From Calamus simplicifolius (taxonomy: Eukaryota; Streptophyta; Magnoliopsida; Arecales; Arecaceae), in the NCBI GenBank assembly GCA_900491605.1, contig UESW01001679.1, forward strand, positions 1 through 64,000: a stretch of DNA of 64,000 nt, read 5' to 3'. The notes beneath the pieces were generated by a model. It saw nothing but the letters and a program-made list of their open reading frames with translations. It was not told the DNA's origin and searched no databases. Position 1 is the first letter of the stretch. The number at the start of each line of letters is the position of its first letter. Made by a program: the position numbers and the translations under genes. This document shows, piece by piece, positions 12,050 through 23,850 of this stretch.

Positions 12050-13660
12050 ATTTACTGATTTAAAATGTGGCATCTTAGCTTGAATACAAATCTCACATTT
12101 GAACTTTCTATCAATATGAACTTTAGGAAAGATTAAGATTTGTCATGTAATGAATACGATCAAAATTCACATGACCAAGCTACTATGCCAAACATTTGAA
12201 GATTCAACATTAAAAAGAAAAGGACTTTTATTAGATAACTTAGAGGATAATTTAAAAAGACCTTCACATACAAAGCCTTTACTAACAAACTCATATTACG
12301 AGTAATTATAACTTATTTGACTCTAGAACAATTTTATATCCTCTAGATATAAGGAGAGATCTACTAATCAGTTCTTCTAACACTAGGAATAACAGCACTT
12401 CATGAAGGACCGGATTTTTTAGATGTCATCTTTAGATCCACTTGACCTTTCCCAAGCACTTGTGCTGAAGAGTTATTCCCAAGTGTCGCACCTCCTCCAC
12501 TTGATTCATAAAAGGTAGAGAACCAGGAGCGATCAAAACAAACATGAACATTAGCTCCTGAATCAAGCCACCAATCACAAGAAGATTGGGTTGAGTTAAT
12601 TAAGAATTTTGAATTTACTGATCTGAAAGAAGCTCAGCACCACTCTCAACCACGTTACTTGTGGTTTAGATGATTTCTTCAATGGTTCAGTCTTTCGGTG
12701 GTAGCAGTCCTTCGTCACATGATTTGTCCTTCCGCATACAAAGCAGAACGTGCCTTTATAATTCTTTGACTTCTGATTCGATTGGTTCTGGTTTGATCGG
12801 TTCTGAGGAGGTTTGATGATTGGTTGGATCTAGATTGAAATTTCTTTTTCTTAAAATTCTTTCCTTAGGTCGGTTCTGAGAGGTTGTATGATTGGTTGGA
12901 TCTAGATTGAAATTTCTTTCTTAAAATTCTTTCCTTAGGTTTGAATTGATTTGGAGTTGGATTTGACTCGATCAGAAGGATTTTAGGTCTAAGGTCGGTC
13001 TTTTGATTTTGATTGAGCTTAAGCCGATGTTCTTCTTCATCCTAATAGAGTTAATCACTTATGTTAGGGTCAAGCTACCTTGCTTATGGCTAAGCTCTCG
13101 AGTAAAGGATGACCAAGAAGGTGGAAGGGAATCTACTAAAGCTTGGACCTTATAGTTTTCAGAAAAACTACAGCCACTCAACTCTGATCTAAGAAATCTT
13201 GGAATTCAATTTGAATACTAATGGGTTTGGAATCTACCCGTTATGTACTTTCTAAATTTGAGATAATAATCTATCTAGACCAGCATTAACCATCCCATTC
13301 AGCCTCAAGAGCATCCCATAGTTCCTTAGCAGTTTTAGTAGGAAGGTAGGCAACATAAAGATTATCAGATATGGCACTTAAAATTCTATATCTACAATGA
13401 AATCTATTTCTTAGGGTTTTTGATGAAGAGATGCGTATCAACTATACTAGAAGAACCTTGTTGAGTGTTAGATTTGGGATCTGATAATTCTATGGCAAAA
13501 TAAATCTAAAGTGGTAAGCCAGTATTTCACTTGACTTTGCCACCTCCTAAAGAAATATCCATTAAATTTTTCAGGTTTAATTGCACTAAGATCATCAGAA
13601 CAAATTTTAAGTAAATTGGTTGCTTAATGTGTTCTGCACAACCAAAAATTGAAGATTTAG
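12050..13660 (-). pseudogene. gag-protease remnant of the antisense Copia
   Basis: On the minus strand, a CCHC zinc knuckle (CFVCGRTNHVTKDC type) is encoded at about 12690-12760. A WWLDSGA-type aspartic protease site is at about 12555-12580. The gag body runs up to about 13660 with many stops. A near-tandem duplication of about 70 bp lies in the linker at 12815-12950. The usual gag start region near 13630 is recognisable but not intact. Confidence 0.7.
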
Positions 13661-14636
13661 TTTATAATTTGAATTTTTTTTAATGGTGATTTTTTCAGAT
13701 ATTTCTAGATTTTAAATTTAATTCAAAAGAATTAAATCTAGAAACTACTTGCAATTATAGAAAACCACTAAGCAAAAATTAACTCAAATAAGTCAATTTC
13801 GAATTTGAGTTTCAATTTTTAATTTAATTCAAAATTTGAATTTCAAATTTGAATTTTTAATATTAAATTTTAAATTTAAACTCCTTTTTTTTAAATGAAA
13901 ATTACTTATAATAAAATCTAGCAATTTCTAATAGAAAAACTTGTCCTTAGCTGTTAGAAAAATGGTTTTTGATTTTTGAAAATCCTTCTAGAAAATGCTA
14001 GAAAAATTAATCTAAAATTTAAATTCAAAATATAAACTAAAGTTAAAAGGAATCAAACTGGTCGAGGCATGCGGGTTGTTGGCGATTTGTCCCCAATACA
14101 ACAATCCGCTTGATCCGATCCTCCTACCACGAGCACGATCAGATAGAGGTGCAAACCCAATAATTCTTTAGATGCCCAAATAAAATATAACAATAAATAG
14201 TTAAATACACTTTTTATCACTAGTAGCTTTCACCAGGTTGAGACAAACAGGTTGAGACTAACTCCCAACTCCAAACAGCACTTGCAGCAATAGGAGACAA
14301 ACTCCCAACTCCAAGCAGATATATAGACTCCCAGCTCCAAGACAACTCCAGGATTTGCAGCAACATGATCTTCTAAAAAATGAATAATCTTTTAGGTTTT
14401 GGATTTTATTTTTCTACCTTAAATTTCTTTAGATATATATATATATATATAATATTTTAAGTCGTTAGGCCATGTTACCGTTCCGCTTGGAATAGAGGAA
14501 AAGATAGACAAAAGCAGAACGCTCGACCGTTGATCGAGCATTGCGTAATTTCCGCAAACTCATTGGCGAGCGTGGGTGCATTACCTTTCCTTTTTTTAAC
14601 TTTTAACTTTTTAAAACCGGTAAAAAGTCAACATGG

Positions 14637-15386
14637 TCATGAAAGCCGAAATATTGCTCCCCTTTTGAAATCAAGTATTTACGCTGTTCACTCACTCTAG
14701 CATTGCCTATTCTAAGTCATTTATAAAAAGGAAAGAAGATCGCATCATTTATAAAAAGGAAAGAAGATCTCTTTCAATGGCATCCCCATTAAGGCATGGG
14801 ATTCTATTTATTCAAGTTTGCCATTGGTGTTCTTTTAAAAAGGAAAGGCAACTCGTTTCTCATAGTCTTCCACTGGTGTCATCATCGCCATCAACTTGAG
14901 AAGAGGTAAACAATAAGCATTTTTAATCCAGCGTCCTCCAAGTGAAGGCTGTGTCATTAATCCAAATGATTAAAAAAAATGAACTCTTTATTCTGCTTAC
15001 CTATCATTGCTCTATCATCTGGTATTGAGTCTGGTCATAATATATTATTGTCAAGCCTCGAAGATCCCCAGGATGTCACTCCGTCATTTTTCTAAGTTCT
15101 TTATTGTTTGGAAACATGTGGAAAATGAAAAGGAAAATAAAAATATTTTCCCAAAAAGATAAAATCAATAACATTCAAAAATCAATTTTTCTTTTTTTTA
15201 TAGTCTTCTTACAATCTAAATAATTTGAAATTTTGATTTTTTTTTCTCCCAAAAACTCTGATTTTCTAAAGTTTTTTCCAAGATAACCAAGCATGCCATA
15301 TAGAGATCATGTGCAATTTTTTTTAAAAAAAATATTTTCAAATATCACTATATTATAGAATTTTTTTTAAAAAAATATTTTTCTTT
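14637..15386. repeat. Duplicated flank, second copy
   Basis: Near-identical repeat of 9505-10246 with scattered substitutions. From its right end the sequence continues collinearly with unit 2 from about 38590, so this copy belongs to the original unit. Confidence 0.85.
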
Positions 15387-15510
15387 TCTATTTTTCAGTC
15401 ACATATTCCTTCATAGCTTATTCATCTGAACATAGATTTTTCTTTTCTAGTGCTTTTTTCTCTTTGATAAAGTTTCTTTTATATATTTTTACTAGTGTAT
15501 ATATATATAA

Positions 15511-15515
<5 letters not shown>

Positions 15516-15543
<28 letters not shown>

Positions 15544-15545
15544 TA
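15516..15545. repeat. (TATG)n microsatellite, unit 1
   Basis: Tetranucleotide tract following a short (AT)n. The orthologous tract in unit 2 (about 38723-38766) is longer, showing slippage after duplication. Confidence 0.9.
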
Positions 15546-15735
15546 TCTATAGTGAATACCATATTGCTCTGTTTTAAATTGGCTTTGTGTTTCCAAACTT
15601 TATTCTTGACTATTTTAAAATGTTAGCCCAAATCTCCCATTAAAATTGTCTTTAAATTTAAATTCACAAATATTAACAAGAAAACAAATGCCCTAATGCA
15701 CCATCTATTCTATATTCAATATCACCATTTTGTGG

Positions 15736-16013
15736 ATGAATGATGCTGTGAAAACAAAGTCTAACAACGAGAACAATGCTAAAAAGAGTTTGCAGGGAGG
15801 TGTCAAACGAGCTATGGAAGCAAATCAGTTCCCCATTTTTATTAGTTTACGGACCGCAGAGGTAGCGAAGATAAGGGTGAAGGGTTCTACTACCATTAAC
15901 TATATCAAGGAAGTGTTGCACCATGAGCTAGGAATACTAAAGGAACACATTCTCAAATTTGGAGAGCATGAGTTGGAAGACCATCAGACTTGAATCGGGT
16001 TGTCTTGCATTAG
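15736..16013 (+). pseudogene. Ubiquitin-like domain gene, unit 1 copy (3' frameshift)
   Basis: ATG at 15736 opens a frame with a charged N-terminal tail of about 30 residues, then a ubiquitin-type beta-grasp: PIFISLRT, TTINYIKEVLHHELGI, HILKFGEHELEDHQT. These match ubiquitin's first strand, helix and FAGKQLEDGRTL loop in position. A 34-bp deletion after 15990, relative to unit 2, removes the LEHYGIKNGSRL part and shifts frame to an early stop. The old C-terminus (RVVLH, TAG at 16011) is still readable. There is no terminal GG, so it would be a ubiquitin-fold protein rather than a conjugating modifier. No introns are seen. An AATAAA lies at 16053-16058. Confidence 0.72.
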
Positions 16014-16059
16014 AAGTTGAATATTGTTCTCTAGGAAATGCACTTATAAGTGAATAAAA

Positions 16060-17349
16060 GTGTTTTATCATCATGAAAAAAAATAAAAGTGTAAGAAAAT
16101 AAAAGTTCAATTTTATTGCAAAGAGATCCATTGATTTATTCGAGTACTGTTTTGTTTTTCTTCATTATCTTGCTTTTATATAGTTTATTTTTTGGGGGGT
16201 ATATGAAGGATGATAGATTTTTTTTTCTTTCTTTCTTTCTTTTTAAACAAATGAAACATAGTTTGAATGATACCACCTCTTATCCTCTCCAAGGGTTTTG
16301 GAGTTTGATTTCAAGTGGCCTCGGGACTGAATAATCAAAAGTTTTATTTGCTTGAACAACTGTAAGCATATCCAAAATATTTTGGTATTTGGTCATCTCT
16401 TGCAATCCATCTCCTTCTAAGTTGATGGAATAGTTAATAATAATTTATTTATTAAACTCGAGTAAAACTAGCTTAATGACTTGGCTTGATTTGTCTAGCT
16501 TGATACAAGACTTTGGCTTGGCTCGGTGAGTTAATTATCACTTTAGGCCTAATTCAAAATTAGATTGGACTTTGGAGATGGAGTCAGGCTTGAGCTCCAA
16601 AACAGAGGACCAAGGAAGGCTAGACTCTGGCCTAATAAAACCATGTTGTTATTTGTTGCTTTAGCTAGTGAATTGAGTTTTGTTTTGTACCACCACTAGC
16701 CATTTATAAGTAAATGTTCATTCTTTTTGGGTGGTAACAAAGGCTAGACTACTTCCCAAGTTTATTTGTTATTGCTATAACCGTTCGCTTTCTAAGATAA
16801 AATCGGAATTTGCTTGCATATTTCCTTTGAATGGTATCCAACACGTTAAAAAAAACATATGACCGACCTTCAAGAGTTTGAGCAACTGGATCCATCGGTG
16901 TCTAGTGGCCACAGCACTGCAAATCTACAATCGCTAAAACTATTTTTTACCCAAAAAAGCTTTTTTTAAAAAAAATCAAACTGGATATTCAATTCCAAAG
17001 TGATTTTGTTATGACATCAATACCAGTAACGAGTATTTGAGTATTAATTCTTATTTTTTACTTTTAAAAATTATTTCAGAATTGAAATGTTTATATCAAT
17101 TTTTCTTAAAAGAATTCAATAGAAGGTAATTTGATAATAACATAGTTATTTTTCCATTATTTCCTATTATGATATTATTATAGCAATTATCTTTTTTTTA
17201 ATATAATAGTTGATGAACAAGCAAATAAAGAATGGGAGAGGAATTTCTGTGAAGACTGGTTAGGTTCATCCAAGTCCGATTCCCATGTAGCATGTCATTT
17301 TGTCATTTGTATTTTCCTTGTATGCTTGAATCACTGCCATATCACCTAG
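16060..17349. other. Noncoding DNA, unit 1
   Basis: Moderately AT-rich sequence matching 39295-40599 in unit 2. No gene, RNA or terminal repeat was recognised. The ORF at 16116-16334 is not conserved in unit 2. Confidence 0.65.
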
Positions 17350-18200
17350 TTTAAAAATAGAGAGCCTTTCGACAAGTTATTTCAAATATTTATAGAATTT
17401 AAAATATAGTATTTTAATATTTTAAATATTACAATTTTCTTGTTTGGATAATTGTTTCTAAAAATCAAATTTTATTTGAGGATTGTAATTTTTTTCGTAG
17501 ATATTTTTATATTTACATAAATATTTTAATATTTTAATATGAATATTGAATATTTGTGTAATAAATAGTTAATAATTATTTTTAATAATTCCTATTATTT
17601 TTAATATTTATTAAATATTCTAATATTTATTTTTAAATATTAATATGTAATTTAAAAATTAAAAATATTTTAATATTATTATACATATTAATATTATTCA
17701 TGTAATATTAATATTTATTTGTGCACATATTTACTAAAAATTATTAATTATTATATCATTAATCATTAATGATATATTTAATAAATATTTATATTTACTT
17801 ATATTTAATTAAAAATATTTATTTAATAGTAAAATAAAATGTTGAGAAATGTTATAAATGCATTTAGTTAAGTTTATAATTTTTATTATAAATAATTTAT
17901 TAACTAAAAAACAATTTTAATAAAAGTGGTTATAAAAATATATAAAAAATATCAATTTAATTTCATAAATATTAATTTAATAATATTTATATAATAACTA
18001 ATTATATCAATAATAGATTTAAGTCATATATAATTTATAATATTAATTATATTAATAAATAATATATTGTGTACATAATATTTATTTATTAACAAATAAA
18101 TAATATTTATGAAATACCATGAATAGTTATTCATTTTAATGTAATTTTGAATAATGAATATTAATATTTTAAATAAATTAAATATTAATTTAATCAAACT
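17350..18200. other. Extremely AT-rich block, unit 1
   Basis: Almost pure A/T, dominated by AATATT, TTTAAT and TATTTA. It is conserved in unit 2 at about 40600-41435 with many indels. The base composition would suit a matrix-attachment or DNA-unwinding region, but that is only inference. Confidence 0.75.
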
Positions 18201-18204
18201 TGAA

Positions 18205-18473
18205 TCGCATTCATCTAAATTTGTGTTGGAATGATAGCAGTCTCTCTCTCTCTCTCTTCCCTTCATCTCGTTATGAATTCGGACTTCTATTTATTCATGG
18301 TATCATCCATCTCAAAGGATGACACTAAAAGGATTGATTCTAAAAGGGTCAAATCATCAATGCAAATCATCACATTCGGATTACAAAGCGTGGCTGAGAA
18401 GTTATGTGAGCAAGTTAAGATGAGCGGGTCAAATCAAATGCTGGCTGGGTCCAAACCCAATTATGCAATCATT
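18205..18473 (+). other. Conserved segment after the AT block, with (CT)n, unit 1
   Basis: Begins at TCAAACTTGAATCG and contains a (CT)n run (18240-18258) and a short ORF ending at 18479. The unit 2 counterpart (41430-41716) has a longer CT run and continues into a different, coding-like segment. No known domain is recognised. It could be a promoter or 5' untranslated region of the lost downstream segment. Confidence 0.5.
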
Positions 18474-19205
18474 TTTTAATTTAATTTTTAATTTTTTAAT
18501 AATTAATTTTAATAATTTAATTTTTGATTAACTTAATTTTTTAAATTTTTAATAATTTCTAAAATAAAATTAAAATTAATCAAAAAATTAATTAAAAATT
18601 AAAAAAATTAACAATTTAATTAAAAATTAAAAAATTAATTTAATTTAATTTAATTTAATTTTTAATTAATTTAATTAATTTAATTTTTAATTAATTTTTT
18701 TTTTACTTTTTATTAATTTTAATTTATTTTTTTATAAATATAAAAAATAGTAATTAAAATTTTTTAATTTTTTCAATTAGACTTTCTTATAACTATATTT
18801 TTGGTTTTTATTTTTATTTTAATTTTTTTTTATTCGATATTTTTCTTTTCTATGGACAATAATACTGCGGTTTATTTTTGTTTGAAGATATAAGAAAGAG
18901 ATAACGACGGTAAGACATGAGAAAAGAGAGAAAAAGAATGAAATAATTTTTTGGAGAAAGAAATAATTTTATTTTTACAAAAAAGGTAGGGGCAATTTTG
19001 TTAAAAGAAAAAATTATTAGATTACAACATATCCGGTAATGTGGATAGCCACCTTTCCCTGAGATAATCTGGATTATCTCTCATGAGGTAATCCGGATTA
19101 CCACTTCAGGATAGATTTCCATTCAAATATGTACCAAACACAGTTATCTGGTGGGTCCCTTTTAAATTACCGATAATCTGGATAGATTATCTTCTACCAA
19201 ACGCC
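18474..19205. mobile_element. Unit-1-specific AT block with MITE-like end
   Basis: This stretch replaces 41717-42490 of unit 2. Its left part is simple TTTAATTTAATT sequence. The right part (19030-19200) has near-palindromes such as the perfect 16-bp GGTAATCCGGATTACC at 19087-19102 and the near-perfect one at 19061-19080. It ends in TACCAAACGCCC, a terminus often seen on plant MITEs. No matching left terminal repeat or target duplication was found, so it is probably a truncated nonautonomous DNA element. Confidence 0.5.
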
Positions 19206-20344
19206 CTCTTAAAAGAAAGTGGCTAGGAACAGACTTGTGGGTTATGCTGAATTATTCCATTTGAATTGTAATATAACTTCACTGTCTTGATTTCATATTC
19301 TTTCATGAAAAATATAACTTCTAACTTGTTTCCATCTTCTTATATTTGGCACGACCATTACATTCTGACTTCTGGCTTCTAGCAAGCTGCTTAGATTATT
19401 GTACCTAACAAAGCCATTCTACAACCATCTCAACTAAAATTATTGTGATTGCCCCTTCTATTCATTTTGTGTACAGCACAGTTATACATTGAAGATATTT
19501 TATGGGCTTAACTATTGAAACGTTCATCACTAGTTGGTCTAGTTGAACTACATTGCTACATGACCTTTTTTCTTGTGCCTCCTTGAAATTGAACATCCCT
19601 ACTCCATTAATGTTTTATTTCGACTCTAGCTCCTAGCTTCCATAGAGTGATGGAAAAAAATCTTGATGACGATGAGAATAATGATTTTAAAGATTTAGTA
19701 AAATGGGCTTCTTAATTGAGTGTATCTTCTTTTCTACTACAAATGTGGATAACTCACACACTTTAATCCAAAATAGTACAATGAAATATGGTGGTTTATG
19801 CTGCCCCATATTCCTTGTAATGAAACATCCCTAATTGTTGCAATGACTTTTTGCCAAAGTTTTGAACACAACTGAACTGTTCACTGTTGATCCATCATGA
19901 TATGTTCAAATAGCTTGTGCAGGGATAATGTGGTTCAAATGCTACTTTGCACCATGCGGTCCTTTGCACCTTTTACTTATTGATCACTTGTATAAGCCAG
20001 TTTATCTATATTTGTGCTTGTCTAAAGGTTGTATGATCAGTTTAGGTGAATGAGACTAAGCAGGTACCTGGTCAGGTTAGTTCTGCATTGGCTGATACTT
20101 GAGCTTAACATGGCTTGGTGTTAAGTATAGTTTGGGTTTATTTGTCTTGATGGACCTCAGATGTTTATCACACTCGAATGGCAATGTCTGATAGATGTGG
20201 AGTGGATGCTCCATGAAATCTGTAGCTTAGTGTTACTGATTTGCTCTGCCCCCTACCTAACGTGCCAATCTGTTGTTGTTAAGTCACCCTCCTTGATCAT
20301 CGAGGAGCGTCTGATCGCCTTCTCCAGTGAGCCATGGATCCTTT
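19206..20344. other. Unit 1 right end, low-complexity-free noncoding DNA
   Basis: Matches 42495-43279 plus 59260-59639 of unit 2, and the first part also matches 63889-64000. The Gypsy element of unit 2 is absent here. The sequence looks like intron or 3' untranslated DNA of a host gene, but no exon can be defined; the ORF at 20161-20403 runs across the Copia junction and is not supported. Confidence 0.6.
19986..19990. other. Empty insertion site for the unit 2 Gypsy element
   Basis: A single ACTTG continues directly into TATAAGCCAG. In unit 2 the same ACTTG appears on both sides of the Gypsy element (43275-43279 and 59260-59264). Confidence 0.93.
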
Positions 20345-21609
20345 TGTTGGAAATGTGTCCCAAAGCCAATCGTCTAGGCTGTAGATGGTTATGCTCATTG
20401 TAATTATATATAAACTTTATAATAAATAAAAGTAATTTTTGGTAGTTCATCATATTTATATTTTTATGTAAAAAGCTCTTGTGTGATGGAGTCCTTAGAA
20501 CTACCTTATATTCGATATAGAGAGGATATATCGAGTAGTTCTTAAAACTGTTTGCAACCAAAGGATACATTGTTATAGAACGACAACGTATCGTATAGGT
20601 TGATGTATATTATATAGGTTGGTTGTCCTCTTGACCAAGGAGTGTGGAGACACTGGTATGGCATACTTTAAAATGTATGACATTTCATTAAACATGACCA
20701 ACCTGCGGAGCTCTCTTCTGCGAAGGGTTGCTCACGAAGGGATATGGATATAAGTATCCTTCGAACCTGAGATCACTATGGTAGCTTACAAGCAACTCAG
20801 TGTGCTTTAGTGCGGGACTACCTAGACTTCTAATCTAGTGATGAAAGATATCTAGGTAAAGTCAGGTACTTGTGGAGCAGTGGTGGATCAAGATGGGATT
20901 GACCCCTCCAAATAGTTTGAAGTAAATGTCTCACTATGTCTCAACTTAGCAAAACCTTGGCCAGGGTAATTCTTGTGAGGTGTCACAGAACTTGTAAGGT
21001 TGAGGCATATTATGCATGTGCTAATTAAGGGTTGGCAGTTAAACCCTAAGTATCCTAAGCATTATGAGTTCAAAGGGATGAATTATATGGTAACCATATG
21101 CCAGAGGATTTAGATTATTGCTTTATAATCTTCGACCTATCCGGACGTCGGGTGTCATTACTAGATGGCGACTTCGATTAGTGCTAGAAATGTTCTTGTA
21201 CTATCGGCTTAATGTTCGAACCTATGGGGTCACACACCATAGGGGTTTTCTTTATGATCTAAAGGCTGATCAATGATTGAGTCAATCCAAATATGTTTTG
21301 GTTTGGGTCCAATTGGATTGGACTTAATCATACACTCTTCTCTTCATCCATCTAGTAGTTTACAAAGGTAAAGTACCTTACTGTTATTTGATAATGATCA
21401 AATCATTAATATAAAATGGTTTTTGTTTTGCTTTCTAAATTTTTGATATCATTTACATGCACTATAATCCTGTTAGTTCCTGATGTAGGTAAATAGATAA
21501 ATCGATTTGATCGATTTATCATTATTTTTATTATTTTATAAAATAATAATAATAAAATAATAAATAGATCTGCCTGCATAGGCTATTTGCTTGCATTGGT
21601 AACCTTACA
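20345..21609 (+). repeat. Copia B 5' LTR, internally deleted
   Basis: Starts TGTTGG and ends TTACA before the primer site. Relative to the Copia A LTR it lacks 636 bp (equivalent to about 6322-6957). The joint at 21335-21339 is CTCTT, a 5-bp microhomology present at both ends of the missing segment. Confidence 0.93.
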
Positions 21610-21610
21610 G

Positions 21611-21622
21611 TGGTATCAGAGC
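21611..21622 (+). other. Copia B primer binding site
   Basis: TGGTATCAGAGC, one base after the LTR, as in Copia A. Confidence 0.93.
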
Positions 21623-23061
21623 ATGGTTCTTGTAACATGATAATAGTTGCATGTTAATATGATATATTGAGTTTTCTTCTCACTAAAGTACTTGGATTGG
21701 ATGGATTCACCAGGCCGTCTGATCATAGGAGAGAAGTAGGGCTTAAAGACCCTCTCTTCCCATTCAATGGGGTCTCCTATGGCGTGTAGGGGTGCCACTT
21801 GTGTCATGACCCATGAAGAAGAAAAGTGAAGAGATTGTAGATTAAAATTGGTTTAATCTTATTTTTGGATGGTATGATTATAAACGGTTTTAATTTTTAT
21901 AAAATTTATTTTACATGTTAAATTGAAATTGTTTCAATTTAAGAGTTTATTGAATTTAATTGAGAAATTAAATTATCTTAAATGATGAAGAAATCTAGAA
22001 ATGTGATTTAAAGATCTTAAGTCATCTGCATAAGCTTTAAGGGTCATGGGTTTACTTGAGTTAATCCTTAATTGGGTTAGATCTAAGTTTAGATTAATTA
22101 GACTAAAAAGAGAACTTAAATCTAATCAAAAGTTGAGTTAGGTTACATTATCTTTAGATCCCTCTAATTAGTTAGATTGATCAGTCTATAAATCTAAATG
22201 GAACTAATTTGTGGTTCAGTGGTGAGCCCAAGTTTTTAGGCTAATCTAATCAAATCTGATGAACCCATCCCATGATCTCACTTACATAAAAAATGTGATT
22301 GATCAGAATTGATTGGGTAACTCATTGATTCGAGCTAGCCCATGTCACCTATGGTGAATCAGTATGACTGATTTAGGTACCCAGGGACCAATTATTCAAA
22401 AACCATTCTACAAGTTAGTGGGAGAATTCTTGATTATGGTCCATGTGTTCTCTTTTATATGTCACGCATTAAAGTGAAACCCTCTAAATTATTAGGTCCT
22501 TAAAAAGATGAAGTTATGAGGATAACTAAGTCTTAGCCTCCCTTTAATTGGATGGTAATGGGTCCAATAGTTCGGTGATCATTGGCAGACCTAAAGGTCG
22601 AATGTTCATCAAGCTATTAGAATTACCAATACTAATATGATGGCTCAATGTGACTCTCTTAACGGTGGTCAGGTGAGCTAGCCAAAGTCGAGCTTGACTA
22701 TTTGTTGGTTAGAAGCATTGAATTTTATCATGTTAATGGTTGAATCTAACCAGGACCTTCAATAGGAGGCCCAAAGGCCAATTGAAGTGTATCCTGAGGA
22801 AAAATTAATTACTAGAAGTTACTTGGAGAAGTAATCGGTTAAAGAACATACCTTTAGATGTGCATGGGTGAGCCTGCCAAAGTCGGCTCATGTATTGTCT
22901 ATTTGATTCTAGTACCCACTAAGGGGCTAAAAGTAATTTCTTGGATTGGAGTAGAGGCAGCCAGTCTGAATAAAATAGTGGGAGGGCCTTTAGACTAAAG
23001 TCCATGTCTTTAGGATAATAATTCATATACAATAATAGGTTTTTGATTTTTCTTTCAGATA
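21623..23061 (+). other. Copia B untranslated leader
   Basis: Collinear with the Copia A leader, including the splice-acceptor-like pyrimidine tract and CAG just before the gag ATG at 23062. No gene. Confidence 0.75.
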
Positions 23062-23850
23062 ATGTCTACTAACTTGTTGCTCCGTTCGTTGCTTGATAAT
23101 GAAAAACTTATGGGTCCCAACTTTGATAGCTGGTATCGAAGGCTCAGGATTATCCTAGGATCCTTTATGTGATAACGGATCTAGCACCTAAAGTCCTTGC
23201 TCCTAATGCTTGGGGTTCGATCAAGGATACTTATCGGAAGTGGCTCTCTGATCGGACCACTGTCCAATGCGTAATGCTAGCAGCAATGAACAACGAGTTC
23301 AGTCACAAATTTGAGGAAGCCCAGCCAGAGAAAATTCTTCAAAAGTTGAAGAAATTCTTTGGGACACCAGACGACATTGAGAGAAAATTCTACAATGCAC
23401 AGATGCATGATGGAGCCTCGGTCACTAATCATGTATTGTACATGGTCGACATGCTTGAGCGCTTGGGCAAACTCGGTTGTCCCTTGCATAAACAACTTGG
23501 GAAAGATGCGATCATTATAGAATGAATAAACCTGCAGTAAACTACCATAGTCTACATGGTTTATTGCAGACTTATGAGAAAGATCACCAGCTCAATAAAG
23601 GGATGGTGAATTTAGTGGGAGGTTCTTTGGGAGGTCGTCGTCCCTTTAAGCAAGAAAAAAAAAGGAAAAAGGTGCAAAATGCTGGGATCAGTCAGGCTAA
23701 AAAGGTTAAAGCTGATCAGAGTAAGGCGGAGTGTTTCTTTTGCAAGAAGCAAGGTCATTGAAAGAGGAATTGTCCTCTTTATATTGCATCCCTTGACCCG
23801 AACAGGTCCAAGAAGAGGAAACAGCAGGGAAATGCTGAACAAGGTATTTA
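23062..23850 (+). pseudogene. Copia B gag remnant
   Basis: Same protein as in Copia A, with longer readable stretches: 23169-23525 (118 codons) and 23522-23761. Both gag deletions of Copia A, the 10 bp near 23157 and the roughly 43 bp near 23510, are present. The zinc knuckle CFFCKKQGH ends in TGA at 23759-23761 in place of Trp. One codon that is a stop in A and C (the Gln after KAD, 23717-23719) is intact here. Confidence 0.88.

Larger units (their letters stand above)
10248..14636 (-). mobile_element. Truncated antisense Copia element in unit 1
   Basis: This segment is absent from unit 2. Read on the minus strand it gives gag, protease, integrase and reverse transcriptase in Copia order from about 13660 down to 10300. 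It is from a different family than Copia A/B/C. RNase H and the 3' LTR are missing on the left, where the sequence ends at the N. On the right, 13660-14636 is noncoding leader- or LTR-like DNA with an (AT)n run at about 14432-14452. I could not define LTR ends or a target duplication. Confidence 0.8.
7239..20344. repeat. Tandem segmental unit 1
   Basis: This block is paralogous to 35563-59639. Order and sequence match along most of the length: GC-rich block, AT-rich noncoding DNA, ubiquitin-like pseudogene, extreme AT block, then the right end at 19206-20344. After removing the 10248-14636 insertion with its duplicated flank, unit 1 is about 8.0 kb. Unit 2 without its Gypsy insertion is about 8.1 kb. 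No intact gene is present. Confidence 0.9.
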
